Below, piece after piece: positions 26,184-35,974 of a DNA stretch of 64,000 nt. This stretch comes from Roseibium sp. MMSF_3412 (lineage in GTDB: Bacteria; Pseudomonadota; Alphaproteobacteria; Rhizobiales; Stappiaceae). A program made the translations under genes and the position numbers. The stretch spans positions 62,001 to 126,000 of the forward strand of contig NZ_JASHJI010000013.1 in the NCBI RefSeq assembly GCF_030733265.1, read 5' to 3'. The first letter of the stretch is position 1. Each line of letters opens with the position of its first letter. The notes beneath the pieces are model-generated. The model had not been told where the DNA came from, did no database searches, and saw nothing but the letters and a program-made list of their open reading frames with translations.

Positions 26184-26987
26184 TTAGTTCTTGCTGGTCC
26201 AGAGCCTGGAGAGATCGAAAGCATCGATATCCTGCAGCAGTTCGACAAAGCCCTTTGCCGCGTGATCGAGGGCCAGCCGTCCCTTTTCTGCGGTTGCCGC
26301 GCGCGCGTTCCCAAGCGCTCCCAGGGGGTTGAGATCCTGAGCCTTCCAGCCATATTGCGCCTTGCCGTGCCCGCGAAGGTGCTTGAATTCCTTCAGGTAG
26401 GACTGCTGTTCCGACGTGAAGTCCTGAGCCTTTTCCATCTGCACAAGATCCGGATGCAAATGCAGCATCAGGGATGTTTCGATGTCACCGCCATGAATCC
26501 CATAGGTGAATTCCGCTTCCGGGAACGCGCCTTCCGGCTGGCCGAAGCGCAGCCAGTTGGTCGCCGTGACAAACATGTTGTGTTTCACACGCAATTCACG
26601 GGCAACGATATCCATGATCGGCACGTTGCCGCCATGCGAATTGATCAGGACCAGTTTGCGCACACCCGCCCGTGCCACGCTCTCTCCAATTTCCATCCAG
26701 CACTTCGTGGCCGTCTCCCAGGAGAGGGTCAGCGTGCCGGGAGATGAAATGTGCTCATCCGATTTGCCGATGGGCTGGACCGGCAGGAAGGTGGCGGGCA
26801 GGCCGTCCGGCAGGAGTTCCAGGACGCGCCGGATCTGCCCTTCCGCGATCGCCGTGTCGGTGACCAGCGGCAAGTGCGGGCCATGCTGTTCAATCGCGGC
26901 AATGGGCAGGACAGCGATCCAGGACGCACAGGAAGGGGAGTTGAAATCCTGCGTTGTCATGTCGTGCCAGTGGCGCCGGGGCTGCAT
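26184..26987 (-). CDS. Creatininase-family amidohydrolase
   Basis: The ATG at 26987 (AAGGCAGGA upstream) gives 267 residues; longer in-frame starts exist. The metal site signature is clear: LPIAAIEQHGPHLPLVTDT supplies Glu/His/Asp ligands, VLINSHGGN the second His loop, and YGIHGGDIETSLMLHLHP the Glu. Family members hydrolyse cyclic amides, including creatinine and formamide intermediates. The ureide context suggests use of a nitrogen compound, but the exact substrate is unknown. Confidence 0.9.
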   Translation of the reverse strand: MQPRRHWHDMTTQDFNSPSCASWIAVLPIAAIEQHGPHLPLVTDTAIAEGQIRRVLELLPDGLPATFLPVQPIGKSDEHISSPGTLTLSWETATKCWMEIGESVARAGVRKLVLINSHGGNVPIMDIVARELRVKHNMFVTATNWLRFGQPEGAFPEAEFTYGIHGGDIETSLMLHLHPDLVQMEKAQDFTSEQQSYLKEFKHLRGHGKAQYGWKAQDLNPLGALGNARAATAEKGRLALDHAAKGFVELLQDIDAFDLSRLWTSKN

Positions 26988-27157
26988 TTGGATGTCCTGC
27001 CTTGAGATTGCCTGACGTCTCATTTGCACAGCGCGCCCTGACAGGCAAGTGGCGCGCGAACAGAGACAACATGCGGTTAAGCGTTCACGAACAAATGATC
27101 GAAACGCCTTAACCCCTGTTTAGAGTTTGCTGACTCCTGTTTGAGAAGATCCCATCC

Positions 27158-28108
27158 ATGATCGGCGCCCTGTTGTCCAACACGCCGGCGAGCCTCTTGA
27201 GAGGCAATGGTGTCGCAGGCGAACTCGAGCCTGGTCTGGGAACAGGTGTTTCCGGCCGGGAACGGGAAGCTGCGCGCGACAGCCTGGCAAGTGCCCCCGT
27301 CCAGTCCGCCCGGCGCAACTCAGGCCCGATCCTGTCCCCGCAGGCTGTCCTTGCGCTGCAGGACACGGAGCAGGCCGGGGCACAGGGCCGTGGTTCCACC
27401 GGTCCGCAAGCGGAGACTGCCGATGACGAAGCAGCCAGTTCGGCCGGACAGCAAAGGCCGGCCGGCGGCACGGGCGCGGCTGCTGCCGAGCAGGGCGGTG
27501 CAAACCCGGCACAGGGGCAGGCCGGTGCCAGTGAGAAAGACGATCCGGATGGTGACGGGCTGAACGAAGCCGAAGAAAAGCAGGTTCAGGAACTTGCCAA
27601 GCGGGATCGCGAGGTCCGGGCGCACGAACAGGCGCATGCCCGTGTCGGAGGACCCTACGCTGGCGCACCGAGCTATACGTTCCAGCAGGGACCTGACGGC
27701 AAGCGTTACGCGATTGGCGGCGAGGTGCAAATCGATACCAGCAAGGAAAAGACGCCCCAGGAGACGATCCGAAAAATGCAGATCGTGATCCGTGCGGCCC
27801 TTGCTCCTGCCGAGCCGTCGTCGCAGGACCTGAAAGTCGCGCAGCTGGCACGCTCCCAGTTGTCGGAAGCGCAGGCGGAAGCCCGCCAGGCAAAAGCGGA
27901 TGAACTGCAGGGCACCGACGAAGGCGGGGACGCAGCATCCGGTCCTGGCGCAGACGCAAACGCTGTAACCGAAGATCCGTCGTCCGATGGGGCAAACAGC
28001 GACAAGACCGGCGCGGGCAACCAGAACGGCGAAGCAGCTTCTGCGTATCAGTCCGCGCGTCAGAGAGCGAGCGATGCCGAAGCCCTGCTGGCGTCCATCA
28101 TCGCTTGA
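27158..28108 (+). CDS. SprA-related putative metalloprotease
   Basis: This 316-residue protein is of low complexity at both ends (Gly/Gln/Ala-rich) with a conserved centre at about residues 130-215: [27 protein letters not shown], then [32 protein letters not shown]. The HEQAH motif at 156-160 fits the HExxH zinc-protease signature of the SprA-related (CJM1_0395) family. No signal peptide is evident. Family function is unproven. The gene stands alone, divergent from the creatininase gene. Confidence 0.87.
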   Translation: MIGALLSNTPASLLRGNGVAGELEPGLGTGVSGREREAARDSLASAPVQSARRNSGPILSPQAVLALQDTEQAGAQGRGSTGPQAETADDEAASSAGQQRPAGGTGAAAAEQGGANPAQGQAGASEKDDPDGDGLNEAEEKQVQELAKRDREVRAHEQAHARVGGPYAGAPSYTFQQGPDGKRYAIGGEVQIDTSKEKTPQETIRKMQIVIRAALAPAEPSSQDLKVAQLARSQLSEAQAEARQAKADELQGTDEGGDAASGPGADANAVTEDPSSDGANSDKTGAGNQNGEAASAYQSARQRASDAEALLASIIA

Positions 28109-28217
28109 GCCATCGCACTGTTGCGATTTGCGTTGAAAGGTCTGTCCGGAAAGGATAGAGCCGAGTGACGTTTCTTTCTTTTCGAGGCAAAGCTGGTCTC
28201 GGGTATCAGGTCACATC

Positions 28218-29360
28218 ATGCAGGCCATCGCAGCACGCCGGGTTGTCTCGGCGGTCTTTTTCATGTGTGGGACTTTCATCGGTCTCTGGGCGTCGCGTAT
28301 CCCTGATATCAAGACGGCGACGGGCCTGAGCGAAGGCTGGTTCGGCGTTCTCCTCCTGGTGCTGGCGCTTGGTGCCTTTACCGCGTTTCCGATCGCCGGG
28401 GCATTTATCGACAAGAAGGGTCCTGCGGCTGTCACAAAGGCGTCGGCTGTCGCAACGGTCGTCACCTTCACGCTTGTCGGTGTGTCCCCCTCTGTCGCGC
28501 TGCTGGCGGCGGCGCTCTTTCTTGCCGGGTTTGCATTCGGCTCGCTGGACGTGTCTATGAACGGGTGGGGTGCGGAAGTCGAGACTGAGCTTGCAAAGCC
28601 GGTGATGTCGTCGTTTCACGGGCTTTTCAGTTTGGGGGCCGGGGCTGCCGCGGCCGCCGGGGGACTTGCGATCCGGCTGGAACTGAGCGTTGCCCAGCAT
28701 TTTTGCCTTTGGGCCGTTCTTTCAATTCCCGTTCTCTTCTGGAGCCTTCGGCAGAGCTGGCCGCACCAACACGATCCGGATGGCGGACAGGGAAAAGCGC
28801 CGCTGTTCGCAATCCCAAGGGGTGCGCTTCTCCTTGCGGGTCTGATCGCGCTCGTCGCCGCGCTGGGCGAGGCGGCCGTCACTGACTGGGCGGCGCTTTA
28901 CCAGATCACCGATCTTGGCTATTCGGAGGCGATTGCTCCGACCGCGTTCACCGTCTTTTCGATTGCAATGGTGATCATGCGGCTTGCCGGAGACCGGGTC
29001 ATTGCCCGCTACGGGCCCGTGCCCGTGGCGCGCGCCAGTGGACTTGTCGCGTTCCTCGGTGGGCTGCTGCTGGTGTCCGGCTGGAACATCGGCGTTGTCT
29101 GGACCGGATGTTTCATCATGGGGATCGGCTACGCGGTGCTGTTTCCGCTTGCCATGTCGCGCGCAGCTGCCGACCGGGAGATTTCGAAGGGGCAAGCGCT
29201 CGCTTCAGTCGCGACACTTGGATATGGCGCGTTTTTGTTCGGCCCTCCGATCCTCGGGTTCATCGGACAGATGTCTTCCCTGGGTGCCTCTTTCGCCGTC
29301 GTCGCCGTTCTGACGCTGGCGATCCCTTTCCTCGCCGGTTCGCTGAAGGCCGATCCCTGA
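28218..29360 (+). CDS. MFS transporter (YbjJ-like)
   Basis: The product has 380 residues and about twelve transmembrane helices. RRVVSAVFFMCGTFIGLWASRIPDIKTATGLSEGWFGVLLL and SLDVSMNGWGAEVE are typical of the YbjJ/FucP-like group. The role is proton-coupled import or efflux of an unknown small molecule. It precedes a MarR regulator by 153 bp, in the same orientation, which might control it. Confidence 0.9.
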   Translation: MQAIAARRVVSAVFFMCGTFIGLWASRIPDIKTATGLSEGWFGVLLLVLALGAFTAFPIAGAFIDKKGPAAVTKASAVATVVTFTLVGVSPSVALLAAALFLAGFAFGSLDVSMNGWGAEVETELAKPVMSSFHGLFSLGAGAAAAAGGLAIRLELSVAQHFCLWAVLSIPVLFWSLRQSWPHQHDPDGGQGKAPLFAIPRGALLLAGLIALVAALGEAAVTDWAALYQITDLGYSEAIAPTAFTVFSIAMVIMRLAGDRVIARYGPVPVARASGLVAFLGGLLLVSGWNIGVVWTGCFIMGIGYAVLFPLAMSRAAADREISKGQALASVATLGYGAFLFGPPILGFIGQMSSLGASFAVVAVLTLAIPFLAGSLKADP

Positions 29361-29513
29361 GAAGGATAGCCGGCAATCGAGTTTTGTCTTTGCCGTCTTG
29401 GAAAAAATGCGCGCCGTTTTGTTAATGTCATTTGACGGTTAAATTCTCCGGCTAGGTTGCCGCGGCGTTGCGACGTCGATTGATTCGGGCTGATCTTGGA
29501 ATGGGGACAGGCG

Positions 29514-30053
29514 ATGGCTTTTAACTACAAGAAGAGCATTACATTTCGGCTGGTCCAGGCGGCGAAAGCCCAAAGAGCCAGATCCGGGGCACATCTCATG
29601 CGGATCGGGCTGCATCCCGGGCAGGAACTTGTCCTGAAAGTCCTGGCCGATACCGATGGGCGCACCATGAGCCAGCTGGCGCTGGCACTGGGGGTTCAAC
29701 CGCCGACGGTGACAAAGATGGTGACCCGCCTGTCTACGCAAGGCTATGTCCGCAGGCAGGTCTCCGATACCGATGGCCGGCTTGCGCGGGTCTTTTTGAC
29801 TGACGAAGGCCGGGATCTGGTCGCGTCGGTCGACAAGGCATGGAAGCGGCTGGAACGCGAGGCCATGTCAGGTCTCGATGAGAAGGACCGCAAGAAACTG
29901 CGCAAGCTGCTCCGTCAGGTGGAAAAGAACCTTTCGATCGCGGTTGACGACGATCCGGAGCACGAGAACGATTTCGATACCGACGCTGACGACGTTCCGG
30001 ACGCCGACAAAAAGACAAGCTCGGGCAAAGGCAAAGAACGAACCGCGGCCTGA
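29514..30053 (+). CDS. MarR-family regulator with acidic tail
   Basis: The ATG at 29514 gives 179 residues. A winged HTH covers about residues 30-120 (LHPGQELVLKVLADTDGRTMSQLALALGVQPPTVTKMVTRLSTQGYVRRQVSDTDGRLARVFLTDEG). The last 40 residues are an acidic/Lys-rich low-complexity tail (DDDPEHENDFDTDADD), unusual for the family. It may regulate the adjacent MFS gene or the convergent chromate transporter gene; no operator was recognised. Confidence 0.92.
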   Translation: MAFNYKKSITFRLVQAAKAQRARSGAHLMRIGLHPGQELVLKVLADTDGRTMSQLALALGVQPPTVTKMVTRLSTQGYVRRQVSDTDGRLARVFLTDEGRDLVASVDKAWKRLEREAMSGLDEKDRKKLRKLLRQVEKNLSIAVDDDPEHENDFDTDADDVPDADKKTSSGKGKERTAA

Positions 30054-30098
30054 ATTCAAGGACAGGCGTCGACCTGACCGGACCGCGAAAGCGCGATG

Positions 30099-31457
30099 TC
30101 AACCCAGCACGAAATTCGCCAGAAGACCCAGCAGGGCAGTAACGGCGAGGACTGTGGCGATGCCTCTCTTAAGGACGAAGACGAGGCCCGCCGCGCCCAG
30201 TGCGATCCCAGCCAGGACGGGATCCAGAGAGCCGGGCTCGGGCCAGGTGATCTCGAAAGGGCCAAAGGTCAGGGTTCCGGTTTCGGAGAACAGGACGTGC
30301 AGCGCGAACCAGACCGCCAGGTTCAGGATCGTGCCTGCGACTGCTGCCGTGATCGCGGACAAGGCGTGTGCGAGCTTCCTGTTTCCCCGCAGTCTTTCCA
30401 TCCAGGGCGCTCCGGCAAGGACGAACAGGAAACTCGGCGCGAATGTGACCCAGGTCGTCATCGCGGCGGCCAGCAAAGCACCGGTGAGCGGTGAAAACGG
30501 GTCGGGATCGCGCCAGCCACCCAGGAAGCCGACAAATTGCGTGACCAGAATGAGCGGCCCGGGTGTCGTCTCGGCCAGGCCGAGCCCGTCGAGCATTTCG
30601 CCTGCCGTGATCCAGGATTTCGTCTCCACGGCAACCTGGGCCATGTAGCTGAGCAACGCGTATGCGCCCCCGAAACTGACAACCGCGAGAAGCGAGAAGA
30701 ATTCGGCGATCTCGACCAAGACATTGCCGGGGGCAAGAAACAGCATCGCGGCAATTGGCGGGGCCACCCAGATCAGGATCCCGGCCAGGACCGTCCTCAA
30801 GGTCTTGAGGAGGGTGGTCGGTGCGGCACCGGGATCAATTTCCGGCGGCGCACCGCTTTCGCGGCCAAGGAGGAGGCCGATGGCGGCGGCGCCAAGGATC
30901 ACGAACGGGAAGGGAACGGCGGCGAAGAAAAGCGCGCAGAAGGAAGCGGCACAGAGGAACCAGGCCAGGCGGGTCCTGAGTGCCTTCTTCCCGATTTTCA
31001 TCAGCGCCTGAAGCACGATGGCGAGCACGCCCGCCTTGACGCCGTAAAAGACCGCCGCAATGAGGGACGTCTCGCCGAAGGCAGCATAGACATAGCTGAC
31101 GATTGCCATGGCGATGGCCCCGGGGAGGATGAACAGCAGCCCGGAGATCAGCCCGCCAAGTGTTCGCCCGCTCAGCCAGCCGCAATAGGTCGCGAGTTGC
31201 TGCGCTTCCGGGCCCGGCAGCAGCATGCAGTAGTTGAGCGCATGCAGGAACCTTTCTTCGGAAAGCCACTTTCGGTTCTCGACGAATTCCTGGTGCATGA
31301 CGGAAATCTGCGCCGCCGGGCCACCGAAGGAGAGCAGACCGACCTTGAGCGACACCGAAGTGATTTCCGAAAGGGTTGGACCCGATTTGGCGGCCGGGAC
31401 TTCGGGCTCACCGCGGGAGGGGTCGGAGGAGGGGCCAGATGGATGGGATGTGCGCAT
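30099..31457 (-). CDS. chrA: Chromate transporter, two-domain ChrA
   Basis: This 452-residue inner-membrane chromate/sulfate antiporter-type protein contains both homologous halves. The first has FGGPAAQISVMHQEFV and LLPGPEAQQLATY; the second repeats the plan with SFGGAYALLSYMAQVAVE and GLAETTPGPLILVTQFVGF. It confers chromate efflux in characterised members. No chrB regulator is adjacent. It converges with the MarR gene. Confidence 0.94.
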   Translation of the reverse strand: MRTSHPSGPSSDPSRGEPEVPAAKSGPTLSEITSVSLKVGLLSFGGPAAQISVMHQEFVENRKWLSEERFLHALNYCMLLPGPEAQQLATYCGWLSGRTLGGLISGLLFILPGAIAMAIVSYVYAAFGETSLIAAVFYGVKAGVLAIVLQALMKIGKKALRTRLAWFLCAASFCALFFAAVPFPFVILGAAAIGLLLGRESGAPPEIDPGAAPTTLLKTLRTVLAGILIWVAPPIAAMLFLAPGNVLVEIAEFFSLLAVVSFGGAYALLSYMAQVAVETKSWITAGEMLDGLGLAETTPGPLILVTQFVGFLGGWRDPDPFSPLTGALLAAAMTTWVTFAPSFLFVLAGAPWMERLRGNRKLAHALSAITAAVAGTILNLAVWFALHVLFSETGTLTFGPFEITWPEPGSLDPVLAGIALGAAGLVFVLKRGIATVLAVTALLGLLANFVLG

Positions 31458-31624
31458 TCTGAAACCGTCTAGATCAGGGCTTCCAGTTCCTACGAGGTCT
31501 GTGTGACAGCCGCAAGTACAGGTGTCTTCACCTAAAGATTACAAAACGCTCATTTGCAATGATCCCGCCGTCTACCCATTTCAACAGTCAAGCAGAGATG
31601 GTCTTTAAGGAGATCGGAGTGACC

Positions 31625-31852
31625 ATGACCTATCAGACGATCAATGAAGAAAGGGGGGCTCAAAAAGCGGCAGAGTTACGTCGCCGTTTTCAAAAGGCCT
31701 CCGGAAATACGAACCCGATATCCGGATTCGGTCCGGCAAAATTCGACGCATTGAAATCAGGATTCGGGTCGCGCCGGGACTATTTCAACGCATTCCTGAT
31801 CTGGATCACGATGGCAGCCGTGATCGTCTTCTTCGGGTTCATGCTGTTCTGA
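31625..31852 (+). CDS. Small single-span membrane protein of unknown function
   Basis: The product has 75 residues. An AAGGAG-containing stretch and GGAG just upstream support the ATG at 31625 (a longer in-frame start at 31559 is less likely). A charged N-terminal half (QKAAELRRRFQKAS) is followed by a C-terminal helix (FNAFLIWITMAAVIVFFGFMLF) that would anchor it in the membrane. I do not recognise a family. It is monocistronic, between chrA and a LysR gene. Confidence 0.72.
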   Translation: MTYQTINEERGAQKAAELRRRFQKASGNTNPISGFGPAKFDALKSGFGSRRDYFNAFLIWITMAAVIVFFGFMLF

Positions 31853-31885
31853 GCCAGATGACGCGGCCCTCGGATGGCCGGCCCG

Positions 31886-32773
31886 TCACACCCCGCTGCT
31901 GTTTTCAACGAGACCTTGTTTCAGCGCGGCAACAATCGCGCCGGTAATCTCGCGTGGTGCGTCAGGCGACACCATCAGGGACTGGGTCATCGCAGGGAGT
32001 TTCGGAAGATCCCGCTCGGTCCGTGCGACGCGCATGCCGGATTGAACCGCACGCGCCGGGAGCACGCCGACTGCAAGGCCCGCGCGAATGGCACAGCGCA
32101 GGTTTGAAAAACTCTCGCTCTTGAATTTGACGTTGAAGGCGCGCTCCTGCTTCGACAGCAGAACAACCGGAAGCCGGCTCCACCAGCAGCCCCTGTCGAG
32201 AACCGCAAGCGGAACCGGTTCGCCCGGATCGCAGTCGAATGTTTCGCTTTCCACCCAAAGATTTGCCTCGATCTCGAGAAGGTCATGACGGGCTGGTTCA
32301 GGTGTGGCAACGACAGCAACATCTAGCCGTCCGTCCTCTATGGCGGCAGGAAACCCGGCCGAACAGCCGGACTGCACGAACATGTCCAGCAGCGGATAGG
32401 ATCTGCCGAAATCCGCAAGCACCTTTTCAAAAACCATATCGTCATAGTGGTCGGGTATTCCGACGCGCACCTTGCCTCGCAAGGGATGTTCGAACAGCGA
32501 CTGGGCGCGATAGAGATCGGCAAGAATTCCGTGTGCGATCGGCAGGAGTTTTTCGCCGTCGGGGGTCAGTTTCATGCCCTTGGGATGCCGCTCGAACAGG
32601 ATTGCGTTCAGACCGGTCTCGAGTTTCTTGAGCTGCACGCTCAAGGCCGACTGGGTGCGGTTCAGCCGTTCGGACGCCAGTGTCAGGTGGCCCTGCTCGG
32701 CAATCGTCACGAAGGCACGCAAGAGATCACTGTTCAGGGCAAGCTGTTCGATTTTTTTCATCACGGACTTCAA
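31886..32773 (-). CDS. LysR-family regulator divergent from a TSUP permease
   Basis: The protein has 295 residues, with HTH near residues 15-60 (LLRAFVTIAEQGHLTLASERLNRTQSALSVQLKKLE) and an effector domain. ATG 32773 or the ATG at 32761 could start it. Divergent pairing with the TSUP permease gene 63 bp away makes that gene its likely target. The inducer would probably be the transported anion or its precursor; this is inferred. Confidence 0.9.
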   Translation of the reverse strand: MKSVMKKIEQLALNSDLLRAFVTIAEQGHLTLASERLNRTQSALSVQLKKLETGLNAILFERHPKGMKLTPDGEKLLPIAHGILADLYRAQSLFEHPLRGKVRVGIPDHYDDMVFEKVLADFGRSYPLLDMFVQSGCSAGFPAAIEDGRLDVAVVATPEPARHDLLEIEANLWVESETFDCDPGEPVPLAVLDRGCWWSRLPVVLLSKQERAFNVKFKSESFSNLRCAIRAGLAVGVLPARAVQSGMRVARTERDLPKLPAMTQSLMVSPDAPREITGAIVAALKQGLVENSSGV

Positions 32774-32836
32774 TGTAATTCATTTTATTTATGATAGTAG
32801 CTCACCTAGCCTTGCCGTCAAACGGTGAGGTGGAAC

Positions 32837-33607
32837 ATGGATTTCACGAATATTGCGATACTCTTGGGCGTGGGACTGGTTGGTGGCGCCTGGAACGCGA
32901 TCGCGGGCGGGGCCACCCTGTTCACGTTTCCGGCGCTGATGGCCGCCGGCCTGCCGCCGGTGGTTGCCAATGCCACGAACTTTCTCGGACTGCTCCCTTC
33001 CAACGCCGCCGCGCTTCTGGCCTACAGGGAAGAATTGCGCAGGGGCGGCATCCTGCTCGTCAAACTGAGTGCGGTCTCAGGCGCAGGTGCGGCACTGGGC
33101 TCGGTCTTGCTGCTTGTCTCGGACCAGCAGACGTTTCTGTTCCTGGTTCCGTTTCTGCTTCTGGCGGCGACCCTTCTGTTTGCCTTCGGCGAGCCGATGC
33201 GCCGCCTGTTCGTCGGACTGGCAGGTGAATCACAAACCTCCTTCGCCGTTTATTGCGTGCTTTTTCTGGTGTCGATCTATGGCGGTTACTTCGGAGCGGG
33301 TCTCGGGATCATCCTGCTGGCCATCGCGCAGATCATCGGGCATTCGGACTTCCATGCTGCCAACAGCATGAAAAACCTGCTTGCCACCAATTTCACGATC
33401 ATCAGCATCGTGATTTTCGGGATTGGAGGACTTATCGACTGGACAGCGGCATTCACGATGATGGCCGGCAGCACAGCCGGCGGCTATTTTGGAGGGCGAT
33501 GGGCACGGACCGTGAACCAGCGTCTGCTGCGTTTCCTGGTCGTCGGGTTCGGAGCACTGTTGTCGCTGGTCTACTTCTGGCGCACCTTCGGCCCACAGGT
33601 GTTTTGA
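32837..33607 (+). CDS. TSUP (TauE/SafE) family anion permease
   Basis: The 256-residue membrane protein has about seven to eight hydrophobic spans. GGAWNAIAGGATLFTFPALMAAGLPPVVANATNFLGLLPS and the second-half repeat GGYFGAGLGIILLAIAQIIG are the diagnostic internal repeats of sulfite/sulfonate exporter family proteins. A GTG 12 bases upstream is in frame, but ATG 32837 fits the first helix better. It is likely to move sulfite, sulfoacetate or a related anion, under control of the divergent LysR gene. Confidence 0.92.
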   Translation: MDFTNIAILLGVGLVGGAWNAIAGGATLFTFPALMAAGLPPVVANATNFLGLLPSNAAALLAYREELRRGGILLVKLSAVSGAGAALGSVLLLVSDQQTFLFLVPFLLLAATLLFAFGEPMRRLFVGLAGESQTSFAVYCVLFLVSIYGGYFGAGLGIILLAIAQIIGHSDFHAANSMKNLLATNFTIISIVIFGIGGLIDWTAAFTMMAGSTAGGYFGGRWARTVNQRLLRFLVVGFGALLSLVYFWRTFGPQVF

Positions 33608-33636
33608 CAGTCGCCACCGGAATGCGGCGCGAATGG

Positions 33637-34290
33637 ATGGATAAGATGGAACCGAGTTTCTGGGAAAACCGCTGGCGCGAAGGCAAGACCGCGTTTCACG
33701 AAGGGGCTGTCAACGTGCATCTTGCGCGGCACTTTCCCGCCCTGAAATTGGACCCCGGCGCGCGTGTCTTTCTGCCGCTCTGCGGCAAGAGCGTGGACAT
33801 TGACTGGCTGCTTGCGCGGGGCTGCCGCGTCAGCGGCAGCGAATTGAGTAAAGAAGCGGTTGTCGCCGTGTTCGAGCGGCTGGAGGTCACTCCGGACATA
33901 GAGCGCGTGCGGGATCTCCACCGATACGCCTCAAACGGGCTGGTCGTGTGGCAGGGCGATTTCTTCAAGCTGAGGAACACGGATCTCGGTCCGGTTGAGG
34001 CCGTCTACGATCGCGCGGCGCTGGTTGCCATGCCGCCGAGCATGCGGGACAGCTACGTTGGACATCTGCGCCGGCTTTGCGGTCCGGTGCCGCAATTGCT
34101 TGTCACCTACGACTACGACCAGGCGCGCATGGACGGGCCGCCTTTTGCCGTTCCCGAGAGGGACATGCGCGCACAGTACGAAGACGCGTTTGAGATCGAT
34201 CCACTGTCGAGCGTCGACATATACGGGGCCTTGGCAGACCGGTGCTCCGGTCAGGAACAATCCTGGTGTCTGCGTCCCGCACTCGATTGA
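33637..34290 (+). CDS. tpm: Thiopurine S-methyltransferase-family methyltransferase
   Basis: This SAM-dependent methyltransferase has about 217 residues. The N-terminal MEPSFWENRWREGKTAFHEGAVN and the SAM-binding FLPLCGKSVDIDWLLARGCRVSGSELS are diagnostic of bacterial TPMT, which methylates thiols, selenium or tellurium compounds. Start is uncertain: ATGs at 33622, 33637 and 33646 are all in frame, none with a strong ribosome site. It follows the TSUP gene by 29 bp and may be co-transcribed. Confidence 0.92.
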   Translation: MDKMEPSFWENRWREGKTAFHEGAVNVHLARHFPALKLDPGARVFLPLCGKSVDIDWLLARGCRVSGSELSKEAVVAVFERLEVTPDIERVRDLHRYASNGLVVWQGDFFKLRNTDLGPVEAVYDRAALVAMPPSMRDSYVGHLRRLCGPVPQLLVTYDYDQARMDGPPFAVPERDMRAQYEDAFEIDPLSSVDIYGALADRCSGQEQSWCLRPALD

Positions 34291-34330
34291 CGGCTTGCTT
34301 GCAAACACCCGTTCCGATTTGGCGATGTGG

Positions 34331-35308
34331 TCAGTGCTCCCCGGCTTCTTCCGGTTTTTTCCGGACCGCGTTCCAGACCGGCAGGATGATCCTGGCCACG
34401 ATCGGGATCAGGATCAGTCCGAGGATAAGTCCGAAAACACCATCGAGGGAGGCTGTCGCCGCCCAGGCGATGAAACCCTCGATCTGACCGACCGAATGTG
34501 CCACCGAATGGGCGATGTCATGGATCGTGTTGTAGATGCCCTTGACGCCCAGTTCCTTCAGGCCGTGGATCACGATGGACCCGCCGACCCAGAGCATGGC
34601 CGCTGTGCCGACGACCATCAGGACCTTCAGGAACCCCGGCATCGCCTTGACAATGCCCCGGCCCATGGCGCGAACGACGGACAGGCGTCCCTTGTTGGAC
34701 ATCATCAGACCGACATCATCCGCCTTGACGATCAGCGCTACCGATCCGTAGACCATTACCGTGATGCCGATGGCGACAACGGCGAGCGTCGCGGCCTCCA
34801 TCCAGATATTGCTTTCCGGAATTTCGGACAGGGCGATCGTCATGATTTCGGCGGACAGGATGAAGTCTGTCTTGATTGCTCCGGAAACCTTCTGCTCCTC
34901 CAGATGCACCGCGTCGACGGCCTCTTCGAGCGGAAGGTCCGCGGGGCTTTCCTTGTGAGCGAACAGGTGATGGACCTTTTCAGCGCCTTCAAAACAAAGA
35001 TAGGCCCCGCCCAGCATGAGCAATGGTGTGATCGTCCAAGGCGCAAACTCGTTCAGTGCAAGACCGACGGGCAACAGAAAGAGCAGCTTGTTCTTGAGCG
35101 AGCCCTTGGCGATGCGCCAGACGATCGGCAGTTCGCGGGCGGGTTTGAACCCGGTCACGTATTTCGGCGTGACGGCGGCGTCATCAATCACCGCGCCCGC
35201 GGCCTTGGAGCCCGCCTTGGCAGCCTGGCCGATCACGTCATCGAGCGACGCCGCTGCAACTTTCGCAATCGCCGCGACATCATCGAGTAAGGCAAGTAGT
35301 CCGCTCAT
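34331..35308 (-). CDS. DUF808 (YedI-like) membrane protein
   Basis: This is a 325-residue multi-span membrane protein. The N-terminal SGLLALLDDVAAIAKVAAASLDDVIGQAAKAGSKAAGAVIDDAAVTP followed by FLLPVGLALNEFAPWTITPLLMLGGAYLCFEGAEKVHH is the family hallmark. Function is not established. It converges with tpm, and a 210-bp stretch without recognisable features separates it from ogt upstream. Confidence 0.93.
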   Translation of the reverse strand: MSGLLALLDDVAAIAKVAAASLDDVIGQAAKAGSKAAGAVIDDAAVTPKYVTGFKPARELPIVWRIAKGSLKNKLLFLLPVGLALNEFAPWTITPLLMLGGAYLCFEGAEKVHHLFAHKESPADLPLEEAVDAVHLEEQKVSGAIKTDFILSAEIMTIALSEIPESNIWMEAATLAVVAIGITVMVYGSVALIVKADDVGLMMSNKGRLSVVRAMGRGIVKAMPGFLKVLMVVGTAAMLWVGGSIVIHGLKELGVKGIYNTIHDIAHSVAHSVGQIEGFIAWAATASLDGVFGLILGLILIPIVARIILPVWNAVRKKPEEAGEH

Positions 35309-35518
35309 GGCTGCTCCCGGGCCGGTATGATTTGCTCGACGCGATGATAGTCTGAAAGTGCGACAGCAAAAATGCGTTTCAGGGCGGCTGCTTTCCGCCG
35401 GAATTTCAAACGCGCTATAGTCTCAGGCATTGAAAATATTCTCAACACGCTCGCGAAAAACGTCCACAAGGTGCGCGTTTGACGTTCGACACAAGCAAAA
35501 GGCGGGCTGTTTGCAGCG

Positions 35519-35974
35519 TCAGACGAGAAAGGGATATCCGCCCTCAAGCTTCAGCAAAGCGATCTTGGTGTCGAGGCCACCCGCGCCGGAGTAGCCGCCG
35601 AGACCATTGGCGGAAAGGATGCGGTGGCAGGGAATGATGATCGGGATCGGATTGGCTCCGCACGCCTGACCGACCGGCTGGCCATAGGTGCCCAGGTCCT
35701 TCGCGACATCGCCATAGGTGCGGGTTCGTCCGTAAGGGATGGCCAGCATTGCCTGGAAAACGGACTGGTGAAGGTCACCGCCTTTCGGTGCCAGCGGCAG
35801 ATCGAATGTCTTGAGGCTTCCGTCCAGATAGGCCGCGACCTGCGCGGACGCTTCCCGGAGCAGCGGTGTTTCATCCCGGCCCGCCGGGCCATTCCAGTGC
35901 ACTTCTGTTATGGCCTCTTCGGCTTCGCAGATGGACAACCTTCCCAGCCAGGTCTCAATTTCCGTTACCGGCAT
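35519..35974 (-). CDS. ogt: Methylated-DNA-[protein]-cysteine S-methyltransferase
   Basis: This 151-residue suicide DNA-repair protein removes O6-alkylguanine. The acceptor is Cys116 in IIIPCHRIL, preceded by the helix-turn-helix AMLAIPYGRTRTYGDVAKDLG and followed by the GYSGAGGLDTKIALLKLEG tail. All conserved parts are present, so activity is expected. It is monocistronic; no ada-type regulator is near. Confidence 0.95.
   Translation of the reverse strand: MPVTEIETWLGRLSICEAEEAITEVHWNGPAGRDETPLLREASAQVAAYLDGSLKTFDLPLAPKGGDLHQSVFQAMLAIPYGRTRTYGDVAKDLGTYGQPVGQACGANPIPIIIPCHRILSANGLGGYSGAGGLDTKIALLKLEGGYPFLV

Noticed and set aside
27120-27995. Minus-strand open frame of 291 codons
   Set aside because: It is a GC-rich shadow of the SprA-like gene, rich in Pro/Arg with no recognisable domain.
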